From the NCBI RefSeq assembly GCF_026340095.1, contig NZ_JAPEPO010000003.1:434001-498000 (forward strand): a stretch of 64,000 bases of DNA. Reading direction: 5' to 3'. Source of the DNA: Streptomyces sp. NBC_01446. GTDB taxonomy: Bacteria > Actinomycetota > Actinomycetes > Streptomycetales > Streptomycetaceae. Positions within the stretch are counted from its first letter, which is position 1. Each line of letters begins with the position of its first letter. The position numbers and the translations under genes were made by a program. The notes below the pieces were generated by a model. That model searched no databases. It was given only the letters and a program-made list of their open reading frames with translations, and was not told where the DNA came from. This document shows, piece after piece, positions 42,707 to 51,676 of the stretch.

Positions 42707-43003
42707 GTAGCCACGGTATGGCGGCGTCCCCCGCCCGGCGACCGGTGCGCACCCCGTGGTCTACGGGGTGGGGCGGCCGTGGTCAGCGTGCTCGGGGTTG
42801 CTGGGAAACTGGCCGCCCCTGACGCGCAGGAAAACGTGCCGGGCAGTCATGTGGGCCGTACAGAGCATGGGCGAGGGTCAAGCCGGGCGGGCCGCAGGCG
42901 GACGCGGTAGCCCTCGAGGGTGGGCCTCCTCGAAGGCTACCCGCCGGCCAGGGCCCCAGGCGTGCGGCAGCACTTGCAGCCACCCAGGGAGAATCGGCAC
43001 GAG

Positions 43004-43094
43004 GGGATCGTCCCCGCAGGCGCGGGAAGCACCGGCACTGACGCGACCTGGCCGCCGACCACTACAGGGCCATCCCCGCAGGCGCGGAGGTTGG
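43004..43094. CRISPR. Two CRISPR-like repeats, degenerate (type I-E-like)
   Basis: TCCCCGCAGGCGCGG occurs at 43011-43025 and 43073-43087, exactly 62 bp apart, which fits a 29-nt repeat plus a 33-nt spacer. The palindromic CCCGC...GCGGG centre is typical of actinobacterial I-E repeats. Sequence outside the core has diverged. No cas gene is in the window. A single similar unit is at 44538-44566. Confidence 0.45.
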
Positions 43095-43218
43095 CCTTCG
43101 CGGTGGCCCGCTCCTGGGCGAACCGACGTGCGAGTCTGGGGCCGATATAGCCTCAGCGGAGGCCCGTTCCACAGTCGGCTGCGGCCGGCGAACAGTGCGC
43201 AGGAGAGATAGGAAGTCG

Positions 43219-43590
43219 ATGGCTCTGAAGGAAGGCCAGCGGGTGAAGCTGGCAGCCGACACCAGGCTGACCGATTCGGTTGAGGTGTCAGGGGTCGTCG
43301 TCGGGTTCCTGTCCCTGGCGGCGGGCACCGGCGGGACCATCGAGCGGGTGACCGACCACCAGGACGAAAGCGAAGACGTGCGTGAGTACGAGCGGCTCAC
43401 GTCACTGCTCGACGCTTTCGGACCCGACATGCCCACGCAGAGCAGGAGACAACTCGAAGAAAAGGTAGCCTCTCTGGAACCCGCGTGGACCGCTTACCAG
43501 GAACAGGCACCTCACGTGAGCGTACGGGTCCGCTTCGACAACGGATTTATCCTCGACGGAGCCGACCAGAACGCCTTCATCCCCGCCTGA
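43219..43590 (+). CDS. Hypothetical protein (123 aa)
   Basis: ATG 43219, with AGGAG at 43201-43205. KEGQRVKLAADTRLTDSVEV and GVVVGFLSLAAGTGGTIERV suggest a small beta-barrel (SH3/Tudor-like), followed by a helical insert (EYERLTSLLDAFGPDM, RRQLEEKVASLEPAWTAYQ) and a final strand pair (VSVRVRFDNGFILDGADQNA). Good codon use supports a real gene. Family not recognised. Confidence 0.6.
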   Translation: MALKEGQRVKLAADTRLTDSVEVSGVVVGFLSLAAGTGGTIERVTDHQDESEDVREYERLTSLLDAFGPDMPTQSRRQLEEKVASLEPAWTAYQEQAPHVSVRVRFDNGFILDGADQNAFIPA

Positions 43591-44154
43591 CCTACGCCAG
43601 GACGCAGTCATCGTGATCCGGGCCGCGGCCGTCACCGGTGCGCTTGCGCTGAGGAGTGGTCCAGACGAGTCAATGGGTGGGCATCGGCCAATCCCTGACC
43701 CCGGCGGGGTTCGGATTGACGGTGAGGAGCGAGCAGTTCCTCGTCCTCGTCATCACAGCGTGCCTCAGCCCGGGCGTCCGGTCCGCTCCGTCGACGACCT
43801 CGCCGGCTGGCTGAACGCGGTCTCAGCCCCGCTACGTCCCTCGCGCGCTGCCGATGTTGGCGCGACCCACCCCGGGGACGGAGGATCCGCTCCTTCCTCG
43901 CCTGGGAGACCGGAGGAACCGCCCTCGATCTGGGCTGTCTGCGGCTCCAGGGGGAGAGCGCCGGCGCTCGTCCGGCCCCTGGTTGGCGGGCGAGGCGTCC
44001 GTCCTCCATTCGGCCCGCAGGGATTGCCGCAGGGCGGACTTGGGGGTGAGCTGTCAGTGCGCCCGGTGATATTCGCGGGCGCCAATGAGGGCGGGGCGCC
44101 CTGCCGAAGAGCAGGGCCAGCCCCCGCCGACCCACACGAGACTTGGAGATCCCC

Positions 44155-44328
44155 ATGCCCTACCGCAAGGGACAGCACGTGGAGTACCGGGACCAGCAGG
44201 ACGAGCTTCAGCGCGGCGAGATCCGAAGCGCCGAGGGCAGCGGGGCGCAGGCTCGCTACGCCGTCCAGAACGAGGCGACCCTGAGCGAAGACAAGATCAG
44301 CGAGAACCAGATCGAGCGGGAGCTGTAG
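44155..44328 (+). CDS. Small Tudor/SH3-like protein (57 aa)
   Basis: ATG 44155 with TTGGAG 9 bp upstream. YRKGQHVEYRDQQDELQRGE and RYAVQNEATLSEDKISENQI form a compact beta-barrel pattern (KGx-V-x-Y start, then Y-x-V-x-N). It resembles the hypervirulence-associated Tudor domain family but is too short for a firm call. It ends in a strong hairpin. 43591-44154 upstream holds no supported gene. Confidence 0.55.
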   Translation: MPYRKGQHVEYRDQQDELQRGEIRSAEGSGAQARYAVQNEATLSEDKISENQIEREL

Positions 44329-44344
44329 TACGCCTCTGCCGACA

Positions 44345-44385
44345 CAGTCCGCCGTTGCACCGAACCAAAGTGCAACGGCGGACTG
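44345..44385 (+). terminator. Strong terminator hairpin
   Basis: 16-bp perfect arms CAGTCCGCCGTTGCAC (44345-44360) and its complement (44370-44385) with a 9-nt loop, 17 bp after the Tudor-like gene. Confidence 0.75.
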
Positions 44386-44537
44386 CTGGATGCCCTGCGA
44401 CAGTGGATGCAACGGCGGTAGCCACTACGCCGGGTCAGGCATAGTCGATGTTGCTGGACCACCCCACCCTGTTGGCGTCGTGAATCCGGCGCGGGTCGTC
44501 GATGCTGATTCCGATGCCGACATTGTGCGATGTACGG

Positions 44538-44566
44538 ACCGTCCCCGCGGGCGCGGGGGCGACTGG
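44538..44566. repeat. Single CRISPR-like repeat unit
   Basis: GTCCCCGCGGGCGCGGGG resembles the core at 43011 and 43073 and the Streptomyces I-E repeat consensus, but it is alone and could equally be a simple GC hairpin. Otherwise 44386-44845 holds no supported gene. Confidence 0.25.
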
Positions 44567-44845
44567 CGCTGCACGGTACGCAGCCCGCGATCTGTTCCGG
44601 CGGCGGACTCACGCCGGCACCGTGGCTGAACGGACCGGACACAGTGGTCTTTGATGACATGCGAGAGCTGCCGGCCCTCCTCACCCAGGCGTGACCCTCG
44701 CATACTGACCATGGGAAGCGACCGCACGACCTCGAGGCCGCGGTCAGTACCGCATCCTCGGCTGGCTCACCGGATGATCACCGGCACGCTCGTGCTCTGA
44801 CCGGGAAGGTTCACCGGTTGGCGTGCACACCGTAGCCTCCCGCCA

Positions 44846-45357
44846 TGGGTGAGAGAGCGGTTCGGGTGGTCGTGCGCAAGTTCGACGGCAGTCTGCACTG
44901 GCACCACACCATGCTGCGGCTGGGACAGGACGAGTACGGAGTCTGGCTCGGTGCGCCCGTCGGGACGATCTACGGCAAGGGCGAGGAGTCCGAGGTCTAC
45001 GCAACTCAAGAGCCACGAGTCATGCTCTTTCCCCGTGACGCCTGGTGGACGGCCATGTTCCAGGAGGCACCGGCGCGGCTGGATGTGTACTGCGACGTCA
45101 CCACGCCGCCAGAGTGGGTGCACACGGGTGAAGTGACCACGGTCGACCTGGACCTGGACGTCTGCCGGACGCGTGGAGACGCATCCGTCTACATCGCCGA
45201 TGAGGATGAGTTCGCCAGCCATCAGGGGCGTTACGGCTATCCGCCGCACGTCATCAGCCACGCAGAGAACGCGGCGGAGTGGCTGTCAGCGGCGCTGCGC
45301 GACGGCACCGAACCTTTCGCTACCCGCTACCGCGCGTGGCTTGCCCAAGTCAGTTGA
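44846..45357 (+). CDS. DUF402 (FomD-like) family protein
   Basis: 170 residues from ATG 44846. The DUF402 core is recognisable: LGAPVGTIYGKGEESEVYAT, RLDVYCDVTTPPEW, VTTVDLDLDVCRTRGDA, VYIADEDEFASHQGRYGYP. The acidic residues (D in YCDV, D-x-D in DLDLDV, DEDEF) form the divalent-metal nucleotide hydrolase site in studied relatives (FomD, Ntdp). It probably cleaves a nucleotide phosphate. Monocistronic. Confidence 0.85.
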
Positions 45358-45461
45358 GCTCAGCAGAGCTGATGCGGCACCACAACAGCACTTCACACCG
45401 GCGTCCAACTCGTTCAGTTAGACGGCTCGTTGGGCGAGTGCGTGTCGGTAGCATCACGGAC

Positions 45462-45884
45462 ATGTCCGAGGTGTTGATCGGTTTCAGCGGCGCCGCTCGA
45501 CGAAGGTGCTGGTGGCGGACCGGCATTGTGACGCTGGTGTTTACCGGTGGGATGGTGGCGGTCGGCCTGACCGCGCCGACCTCGGAGCGCTGGTGGTGGG
45601 TCGGCGGCTTCGGCGCGTTTGGCGTGGTCGCAGACATCGACATGATCAACCGAATCTATGGCCGGGCGGTCCTGACCACAACCGGGATAGAGCTCCGTAC
45701 CTTCGCCAGCAGGCGCTCGATCCCCTGGTGCGAGATCGCCAGTGTTGAGGAGAGGTTGCGAGCGTCGCGGAGTGGGCTCTGGTGGGACCTGCGGATCGTC
45801 CGGGTTCGGGGGCGTTCCCTCACGGTTCCCGGAACCCTCACCCATCGCATGCGGGACGCGGAACTCCATCCAAGCGGGTCCTGA
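45462..45884 (+). CDS. PH-domain-like membrane protein
   Basis: 140 residues from ATG 45462. Two membrane segments (RTGIVTLVFTGGMVAVGL, WWWVGGFGAFGVVADI) and then a bacterial PH-like domain (AVLTTTGIELRTFASRRSIP, WCEIASVEERL, LRIVRVRGRSLTVPG). The end (DAELHPSGS) departs from the usual helix, so a frameshift near the 3' end is possible. Function unknown. The 45885-46133 gap is empty. Confidence 0.65.
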   Translation: MSEVLIGFSGAARRRCWWRTGIVTLVFTGGMVAVGLTAPTSERWWWVGGFGAFGVVADIDMINRIYGRAVLTTTGIELRTFASRRSIPWCEIASVEERLRASRSGLWWDLRIVRVRGRSLTVPGTLTHRMRDAELHPSGS

Positions 45885-46133
45885 TCCAAGAACATTGGTC
45901 CCGTGCAGTCGCCAGTTGACCCGAACGTCAGGCGACCACGACGGGCCCACCATGGCGACCGGTGCGGTGACGGTGCGTGGCCGCTCAGCGGGCGAGGAGG
46001 CGGGTCATCAGAGTGAGGGCGAGCCCAGGTGATGAGGCTTACGAATGTTGGCCGAGACTTCAGGACCACGGACGGCATGAGCGTGCTCGCCGCCTGAGGA
46101 CCCCACGATCCTGGAGCAGCACGTCGAACAGAG

Positions 46134-46733
46134 TCAGGCCGTGGCTTGCCATCCGGGTTCCAGGCTGTCGAGGAGGGAGCGGAAGGCGCTGTCGGCCCGT
46201 CCCCAGTCGCCGTCCGCCAGAGGGGCGATCAGGAGGCCGAAGCAGGCGTCGGTCAGGAGAGTGGCCTGCGTCCGGGCCCGGGCCTGGGTCATGCCAAGGT
46301 CCCGGAAGACGGAGGTGAGCAGGTCCGTCCATCCGGTGACAAGGTCACGCATGACGGGCCCGTAGCGGTCCGGGTGCAGCACGCTGGCACTCATGATCTC
46401 GAGGTAGAGCGGGAGTGAGGCGCGTACGTCGGGGGCACTGAACTGTCGCCACACCTCCTCCATGAAGCGGCGCAGGCCCGACGGGTCCGTGGGCGAGCCG
46501 ACGGCCTCCACCAGGTCGCGGCTGCGCAGCAGGGGCCGGCCCTCATAGACGGAAAGCGCCTCGGCGACCATCCGCTCCTTGGTGCCGAAGTAGTACAGGA
46601 GCATGCGGTCACTGGTCCCCAGGGCCCTGGCCAGGGGGCGCAGGGAGAGTTCCGTGAGCCCGTTGCGCATCACGTACTTACGGACCCGGTCGAGAAGGTC
46701 ACGTCGCTTGGCCGGATCGGGCGGGCGAGGCAT
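46134..46733 (-). CDS. TetR-family regulator
   Basis: 199 residues from ATG 46733. MPRPPDPAKRRDLLDRVRKY, GLTELSLRPLARALGTSDRM and LLYYFGTKERMVAEAL are the helix-turn-helix. A TetR C-terminal domain follows with LPLYLEIMSASVLHPDRY. It is divergent from the RsbW-like ATPase gene with a palindrome in between. The ATPase could be its target. Confidence 0.9.
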   Translation of the reverse strand: MPRPPDPAKRRDLLDRVRKYVMRNGLTELSLRPLARALGTSDRMLLYYFGTKERMVAEALSVYEGRPLLRSRDLVEAVGSPTDPSGLRRFMEEVWRQFSAPDVRASLPLYLEIMSASVLHPDRYGPVMRDLVTGWTDLLTSVFRDLGMTQARARTQATLLTDACFGLLIAPLADGDWGRADSAFRSLLDSLEPGWQATA

Positions 46734-46830
46734 GCAGGCTCCCAGATGTGTTAAGGCGGCGACACTACGGCTGTCCGTTTTACGTCTTTTGTATAGACCT
46801 TTACCGTAGCAGGCATTACGTGTATATTTG

Positions 46831-46850
46831 CGTGTAGCACCTGCTACACG
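46831..46850. promoter_or_regulatory. Operator between tetR and the RsbW-like gene
   Basis: CGTGTAGC (46831-46838) and GCTACACG (46843-46850) are exact inverted repeats. A partial third half-site (CCGTAGCAGG) is at about 46804-46813 and ACGTGTATATT at 46819. All sit in the 188-bp divergent region. Confidence 0.55.
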
Positions 46851-46921
46851 AACCGGGCGTCACACCCGGCCGGCGTACACAGGCGGACCGTCCGCCGCAG
46901 GCTCAGAAGGGACTGATCCCC

Positions 46922-47497
46922 ATGGCCATCCAGGCCATCGGCCGCTCTGCCGCCTCCCGCCGAGGAGACCGGTCCTCTCGCGCCGCCGCACCCTCGTGGG
47001 CTGCCAGGCAGTGGGCTCTGTGGTCCCGCATGCTGGCACCACTGAAACCGCTGGACGCGCCCCGTGGCCGCGCCACCGCCTGGGACGCCTCCTGGCCCCT
47101 GCAACGAGAACTGACCTCGGCGAGCCGAGCCCGGCATCTGGTGACCGCGCAGCTGGACGACTGGGCCCTGGACGAACTGGTCGACACCGCCGAGCTCCTG
47201 GTCAGCGAACTGGTCACCAACGCCCTGCGTCACACCCAGGGCCCGCTCAGGCTCAACCTGCGCCTGCGCCACTCTCGCCTGCTGTGCGAGGTCGAGGACA
47301 CCGAGCCCGCCGGCCCCGTACGCAACGTCATCGACCTGGACGCGGAAGGCGGCCGCGGCACCGAACTCCTCGACCTGCTCGCGGATGCCTGGGGCAACAT
47401 TCGGACAGCAACCGGCAAAACCATCTGGTTCGAACTGCAAGCCGAAGACCGGAATCGGACTGAGAGAGGGGCAAGGAGTGTGATGACGGCAGCCTGA
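46922..47497 (+). CDS. RsbW-like ATP-binding anti-sigma/serine kinase
   Basis: 191 residues from ATG 46922, with GAAGGG upstream. The HATPase_c_2 core: SRARHLVTAQLDDWAL, TAELLVSELVTNALRHT (N-box), RLLCEVEDTEP (G1) and AEGGRGTELLDLLADAWG (G2). The first 55 residues are a basic extension not part of the domain. The family includes RsbW/SpoIIAB-type kinases that phosphorylate anti-sigma antagonists. The window also encodes a matching PP2C phosphatase (17318). Confidence 0.9.
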   Translation: MAIQAIGRSAASRRGDRSSRAAAPSWAARQWALWSRMLAPLKPLDAPRGRATAWDASWPLQRELTSASRARHLVTAQLDDWALDELVDTAELLVSELVTNALRHTQGPLRLNLRLRHSRLLCEVEDTEPAGPVRNVIDLDAEGGRGTELLDLLADAWGNIRTATGKTIWFELQAEDRNRTERGARSVMTAA

Positions 47498-47625
47498 GGG
47501 GGCCTTTGGGTGAGCGCCACGTCGGTAAGCAGGGTTTCCAGGCTGCCCCACCGGCGGTAGATGCTGCTGTCGGCCACGCCCGCGCGGGCTGCGACCTCGC
47601 CAACGGTGAAGTTGCCGAGGCCGGA
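47490..47625 (-). pseudogene. TetR N-terminal fragment
   Basis: NFTVGEVAARAGVADSSIYR then RWGSLETLLTDVAL is a TetR helix-turn-helix in good frame. Both the first helix and the ligand domain are absent. It is joined to the IS21 relic. Confidence 0.55.
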
Positions 47626-47639
47626 ACTGCCGCTGGCCG

Positions 47640-48090
47640 GCGACCTGGCGGCTCCACGTCGCCGCCTCGGCCTGCATGTGTTCCAGCGAGACGAACGCCC
47701 TCCCGCGCCAGAACGAGTCCCGGACATAGGGCCGCTCGCCCCTTGGTTTGTCCTTCGGCTTCGCTGCCCGTGCCAGATCCACCAACGCGCCGTAGTGGGT
47801 GGCCAGTTCGGCATAAGCCTTGTTGATTTTCCGGTCGTAGAGGTCGGGCTTGTCCACCCCGGTCTTGAGGTTGTCCGGCACCAACCGGCGCGGGACACCG
47901 CCGAAGAAGTCAAAGGCCGCGACGTGGGCCTCGGTCCAGGCGTATCGGTCCAGATGGATCACCGGGCGCACGAACATGTGCCGCAAGCACGGCAGCACCG
48001 TCACGAACGCCCAGACCCGGTGCCGTTTCCCGGAGCGCGGGTCGACCCACTGCGCACCTGGCGCCGCCTCGTCGCGCACACATGCTCCGC
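47640..48090 (-). pseudogene. istA: IS21-family IstA transposase fragment
   Basis: QWVDPRSGKRHRVWAFVTVL, DRYAWTEAHVAAFDFFGGVP, RRLVPDNLKTGVDKPDLYDR, INKAYAELATHYGALVDLAR and RGERPYVRDSFWRGRAFVSL form the integrase core of IstA. N- and C-terminal parts and istB are missing. The region 48091-48311 is low-complexity debris including a short ACCTG tandem run at 48163-48183. Confidence 0.75.
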
Positions 48091-48311
48091 TCCTCCCGTT
48101 GCCCGACGCGCCCCGCCCACCGCCCTGTACCGCGCGATGGTCCGCCTCAGCCGCCCCGGCACGACCTGACCTGACCTGACCTGCGGCTGCACGCTCCGCG
48201 CACGCGGCGAGGACGCGGAAGATCATGTACCCCCAGTGGTCGTGCCGCGATGGAGCACGCCACGGCACGACCTGGATTCGGGGAACAGGCGGCCGGGAGG
48301 CCGGTGGGGTG

Positions 48312-48989
48312 TCAGCGACTGAAGACCAGCTCGGCCTGGTCGCGGCGAGTGGTGTGCAGCTCCCAGTAGACCGGGGAGATCTCCTCAGGCTCGGCGGTCG
48401 GGAAGCCGGGGACGACCGACATTCCGATCGACACGTCGATGCCGACATGGGCAGCCTGGACGCCGGTTCCGTCCAGCTCCTTGTGCAGGTTGATCGCCCA
48501 GTTGCGCAGCGCCGCCGCGGCAGCGTTGACGTTGGCGACCTGCGGCACCGGGTCGATGGAGCCAGCGCCGGTGGTGTACAGCAGGGTGCCCGCACCGGCC
48601 TCCCGCATCGCGGGCAGCACCGCGCGAGTGGCGGCGATCGCTCCGTAGAGCTGGAACTCCATCTCGTGCTGCACATGCGAGGGGTCGGTCGCGCTCGGGG
48701 TGGTCAGGACGGTCGAGTCGAAGCCGCCGACCGGGGAGTACTCCAGGACGTCGATGCCGCCGAAGTGGGCGGCTGCATCCTTGAGCGCCTGGGTGAGCGC
48801 GTCGCGGTCGAGGACGTCGGCGGGGAACGCGGCGGCGGTGATGCCTTCGGCGGTCAGTTCGCCGACCAGGTCGTCGAGCCTGGCGCGGTTGCGGGCGATC
48901 AGCGCGACGTCGTAGCCGTGGGTGGCGAACGTGCGCGCAATGGCGAGACCGAGCTGGGGGCCGGCGCCGACGATGGCGATGGTGGGCAT
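48312..48989 (-). CDS. SDR-family oxidoreductase (atypical)
   Basis: 225 residues from ATG 48989. The nucleotide motif is GAGPQLGLAIA (GxGxxxG with GAG start) at residues 8-18. Then DVALIARNRARLDDLVGEL, FPADVLDRDALTQALKDAA, and TGAGSIDPVPQVANVNAAAA where the usual Tyr-xxx-Lys is replaced by NVNAAAAAL, so it may lack classical dehydrogenase chemistry. It is divergent from the TetR gene at 49119 with three operator copies between. Confidence 0.88.
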   Translation of the reverse strand: MPTIAIVGAGPQLGLAIARTFATHGYDVALIARNRARLDDLVGELTAEGITAAAFPADVLDRDALTQALKDAAAHFGGIDVLEYSPVGGFDSTVLTTPSATDPSHVQHEMEFQLYGAIAATRAVLPAMREAGAGTLLYTTGAGSIDPVPQVANVNAAAAALRNWAINLHKELDGTGVQAAHVGIDVSIGMSVVPGFPTAEPEEISPVYWELHTTRRDQAELVFSR

Positions 48990-49016
48990 GAGGGGGCCTT
49001 TCCTGGAGATAGAGAT

Positions 49017-49100
49017 GGATAGGGCTATCCGTTTTTGATCCGGAAAGCCCTATCCGGTTATCGATCGAGCGTAACACGGGAATCGGATAGGGCTTTCCGG
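49017..49100. promoter_or_regulatory. Three operator copies between the SDR and tetR genes
   Basis: GGATAGGGCTATCC (49017-49030), CCGGAAAGCCCTATCCGG (49040-49057) and CGGATAGGGCTTTCCGG (49084-49100). The last two are the same sequence in opposite orientation. All are near-palindromes built on GGATAGGGCT. They cover both promoters. Confidence 0.8.
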
Positions 49101-49118
49101 TTTGCTAGCCTGATCGGC

Positions 49119-49838
49119 ATGAACCCCCGAGACCAGCACGCCAACCGCACCGGTACCGGCAGCACCGCCGACTCCGCAGCCCAGCCAAAGCGCAGCGACG
49201 CGGAGCGCAACCGGGGACGGATCATCGCCGCCGCGCGCGCAGTGTTCGGTCGCGACGGACTGAACGCATCGATGGCCTCGGTCGCGCGGGAGGCGGAGGT
49301 AGGGATCGCCACCCTCTTCCGCCACTTCCCCACCAAGGAGGAGCTGGTCGTCGCGGTCTTCTCCGACCGCATGGAGGCATACGCGCAGGCCACCGCCGAG
49401 GCCCTGGCCGACCCTGACCCGTGGCACGGCTTCACCGGCTACATCCAGGAAGTCTGTGCGATGCAGGCCGCCGACCGCGGCTTCGCCGACATCCTGACCA
49501 TGAGCTTCCCCGGCGCCCAGGCCCTGGAAGCACTCCGCGCCCAGGCGTACCAGGGCTTCCTCGAACTCATCGGCCGCGCCAAGGACAGCGGGCAGCTGCG
49601 CGAGGACTTCACCAGCCGGGATCTCGTCCTGCTGCTGATGGCCAACGCCGGCATCCTCAGCGCCACCGGCGACGCCGCCCCGGACGCCTGGCGCCGCCTC
49701 GTGGCATGGATGATCCAGTCCTTCCAGGCCCCCGCCCGCGGCCCGCTCCCGGACCCGCCGGAGGACGCCGCGCTGTACGAGGCCATGCGCCGCGCCAGCC
49801 ACGGCGTCACCTCCCCCGAGACCGGGAAGCGGCGCTGA
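49119..49838 (+). CDS. TetR/AcrR-family regulator
   Basis: 239 residues from ATG 49119 (MNPRDQHANR). Helix-turn-helix: RIIAAARAVFGRDGLNASMA and VGIATLFRHFPTKEELVVAV. The C-terminal domain (DLVLLLMANAGILSATGDAA) is of the SbtR/TetR_C_33 type. It should bind the GGATAGGGCT palindromes and repress itself and the divergent SDR. Confidence 0.92.
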   Translation: MNPRDQHANRTGTGSTADSAAQPKRSDAERNRGRIIAAARAVFGRDGLNASMASVAREAEVGIATLFRHFPTKEELVVAVFSDRMEAYAQATAEALADPDPWHGFTGYIQEVCAMQAADRGFADILTMSFPGAQALEALRAQAYQGFLELIGRAKDSGQLREDFTSRDLVLLLMANAGILSATGDAAPDAWRRLVAWMIQSFQAPARGPLPDPPEDAALYEAMRRASHGVTSPETGKRR

Positions 49839-50089
49839 GCGACCGACCCGTGGCCCGACGACGGCCGCGGCGTACGGGTGCCGATCAGCGCCTCGGAGCA
49901 CACTCGCGATCGGGGCCCCGAACAGCGGCCGGGCGCAGCGAGATGACGGTGCCCTGTGTCGCCCCGGGCTCCGTCGATGTTTCCTTCTCCTGGGTGAGAA
50001 CGGCACTGGCCAAGGTCAATAACGCCGGTACTGGGGTGTGTTCGTCCAACGGTCGATTGTCGATCGCCCGGTCAGGCGTCGGATGCACA

Positions 50090-50230
50090 GGCGGGCGAAG
50101 ATGATTCGGCGTCACTGATGTGGGTGGCGAGGTTGGTTTCGAGGCGTTCGAGGACGTCGAGGGTCTCGCTGAGTTCGGCGCCGGTGAGATCGCCAGCCAC
50201 GTAGTCTGGCGGCACGGCATGAGCTGCGCT
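50090..50230 (-). pseudogene. Small hypothetical remnant
   Basis: A minus frame reads YVAGDLTGAELSETLDVLER and LETNLATHISDAE before stop. It is acidic and helical with good codon use, but no start is visible. Possibly a short Streptomyces hypothetical of the LxGAEL..VL type. The rest of 49839-50410 holds nothing I can support. Confidence 0.3.
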
Positions 50231-50410
50231 CCTAGCCGCTGGTTGCGGCACTGCCGCGGATGCGTCGGGCTCATTGCCCCGCGTGCCCGGGAGTGGCGGC
50301 GGGCGAGGGGATGGGCGAGCGGGTCAGACCTTGGACGCATGCCGATCGCTTCGCCGGGGCTGGACGTCACCCCGGTTGCGCCCTGGCCGTGCGGGCCGCA
50401 GGCTGCCGCC

Positions 50411-51346
50411 ATGGACTACAGCCCGGAAGCAGGTATGCGGCCCATTCTGGTGACCGGTGCCGCGGGCAGCGTCGGGGCCGTCGGCAGGACCGTGGTCCAA
50501 GGTCTACGGCGCCGGGGCCTCCGGGTCCGTGCTCTGGTGCGCCTGGATGACGACCGTGCCAAGGCGCTGCGCGCGACGGGTGCCGAAGTCGTGGTCGGAG
50601 ATCTGACGCGTGCCCGTGATGTCGCCGACGCCCTCGACGGCTGCGGTCGGATGTATTTCGGCATGGCCGTGTCGGATCAGTATCTGCTGGCCGCCGTGAC
50701 CACAGCGACGGTCGCGCGCGCCTACGGAAGGCTGGAGGCGTTCGTGAACATGTCGCAGCTGACCGTCTCCGAGATGGACGCCACCAGCGGCTCCGAGTCG
50801 CATCAGCATCGTCAGCAGTGGCTGGTCGAGCAGGTTCTCGACTGGTCAGGCCTGCCCGTGGTCCAGGTCAGGCCCACCGTCTTCATGGAGAACCCGCTCT
50901 TCCAGACCGTGTTTTCCTCGATCGCCAAGGACGGCACCATCAGGTGGCCCTTCGGCAAGGCGAAAACCTCCCCGATCGCGGCCGGTGACGTTGCCGCGGT
51001 CGTCGAGGAGATTCTGGCCGATCCGGCCGGGCACATCGGCCGGACCTATGAGCTGACGGGTCCCCGATCACAGGACATCGCCGCTTTGGCCACGGAGATT
51101 TCCGATGCTTTGCACCGCAAGGTCGGCTACACCGACGTCCCGTTGCAGGAATGGCTCGACAACGATCTCGGGGCGCTGGGGCTGCCGGACCATGTCCTCC
51201 AGCACATCTCCACCATGGCTCGCCTACACGTGGCCGGCCGCTATGACCGCCAGGCAGACGGCATGGCAGAGGTCGCCGGGCGGCCCGCTGCAGGAGTCGC
51301 CGATTTCGTCCGCAAGAACCCCGAGCTGTTCACTCAGTCAGCTTGA
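50411..51346 (+). CDS. NmrA-like NAD(P)-binding protein
   Basis: 311 residues from ATG 50411; ATG 50435 (MRPILVTGAAG) is a good alternative. Rossmann motif VTGAAGSVGAVGRT, then RALVRLDDDRAKALRATGAE, VVVGDLTRARDVADAL, LPVVQVRPTVFMENPLF and YTDVPLQEWLDNDL. This is the NmrA/HSCARG type, which senses or uses NADPH and acts on quinones or regulators. It appears monocistronic. 51347-51676 after it holds no supported gene. Confidence 0.9.
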   Translation: MDYSPEAGMRPILVTGAAGSVGAVGRTVVQGLRRRGLRVRALVRLDDDRAKALRATGAEVVVGDLTRARDVADALDGCGRMYFGMAVSDQYLLAAVTTATVARAYGRLEAFVNMSQLTVSEMDATSGSESHQHRQQWLVEQVLDWSGLPVVQVRPTVFMENPLFQTVFSSIAKDGTIRWPFGKAKTSPIAAGDVAAVVEEILADPAGHIGRTYELTGPRSQDIAALATEISDALHRKVGYTDVPLQEWLDNDLGALGLPDHVLQHISTMARLHVAGRYDRQADGMAEVAGRPAAGVADFVRKNPELFTQSA

Positions 51347-51676
51347 CCCGGCCCTACAGGACCGGGCTTGGAGGTAGTGCCCGGCTGGCTGCTGGGTTGG
51401 CTCCTCCGTCCAGACACCCGCTATGGGGTGGCAGGGACGCGTGACTCACGCCCCGCAGTCCACACAGCAGCGCCACGTGCGGCGATCAGCACCTCCCACA
51501 CGCCGGGGGAACCTCATACCCGGGTAGCGCGGCGCAGCTCGATGTGGAAGCGGGGCCGCTGGAAGATGTGGCTCACCACGGGCCGTTGGTCTGGTGTACG
51601 GGGCACGGCGGGGGTGGGGCACCGAGATCGTCTACCTCTGCAGCCCTCGGGGCTGCTCGACCTGGGCGGGGAGGTC

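Noticed and set aside
44538..44566. Single CRISPR-like unit as part of an array
   Set aside because: About 1.5 kb from the other two units with no repeat in between. Alone, a GC-rich hairpin explains it, so it is listed only as a low-confidence repeat.
48163..48183. ACCTG tandem run as a functional repeat
   Set aside because: Only four short copies in debris next to the istA fragment; no reason to give it a role.
46844..48676. A 610-codon minus-strand frame
   Set aside because: A chance fusion of the antisense of the RsbW-like gene, the istA fragment and the antisense of the SDR region. Only the istA part has meaning.
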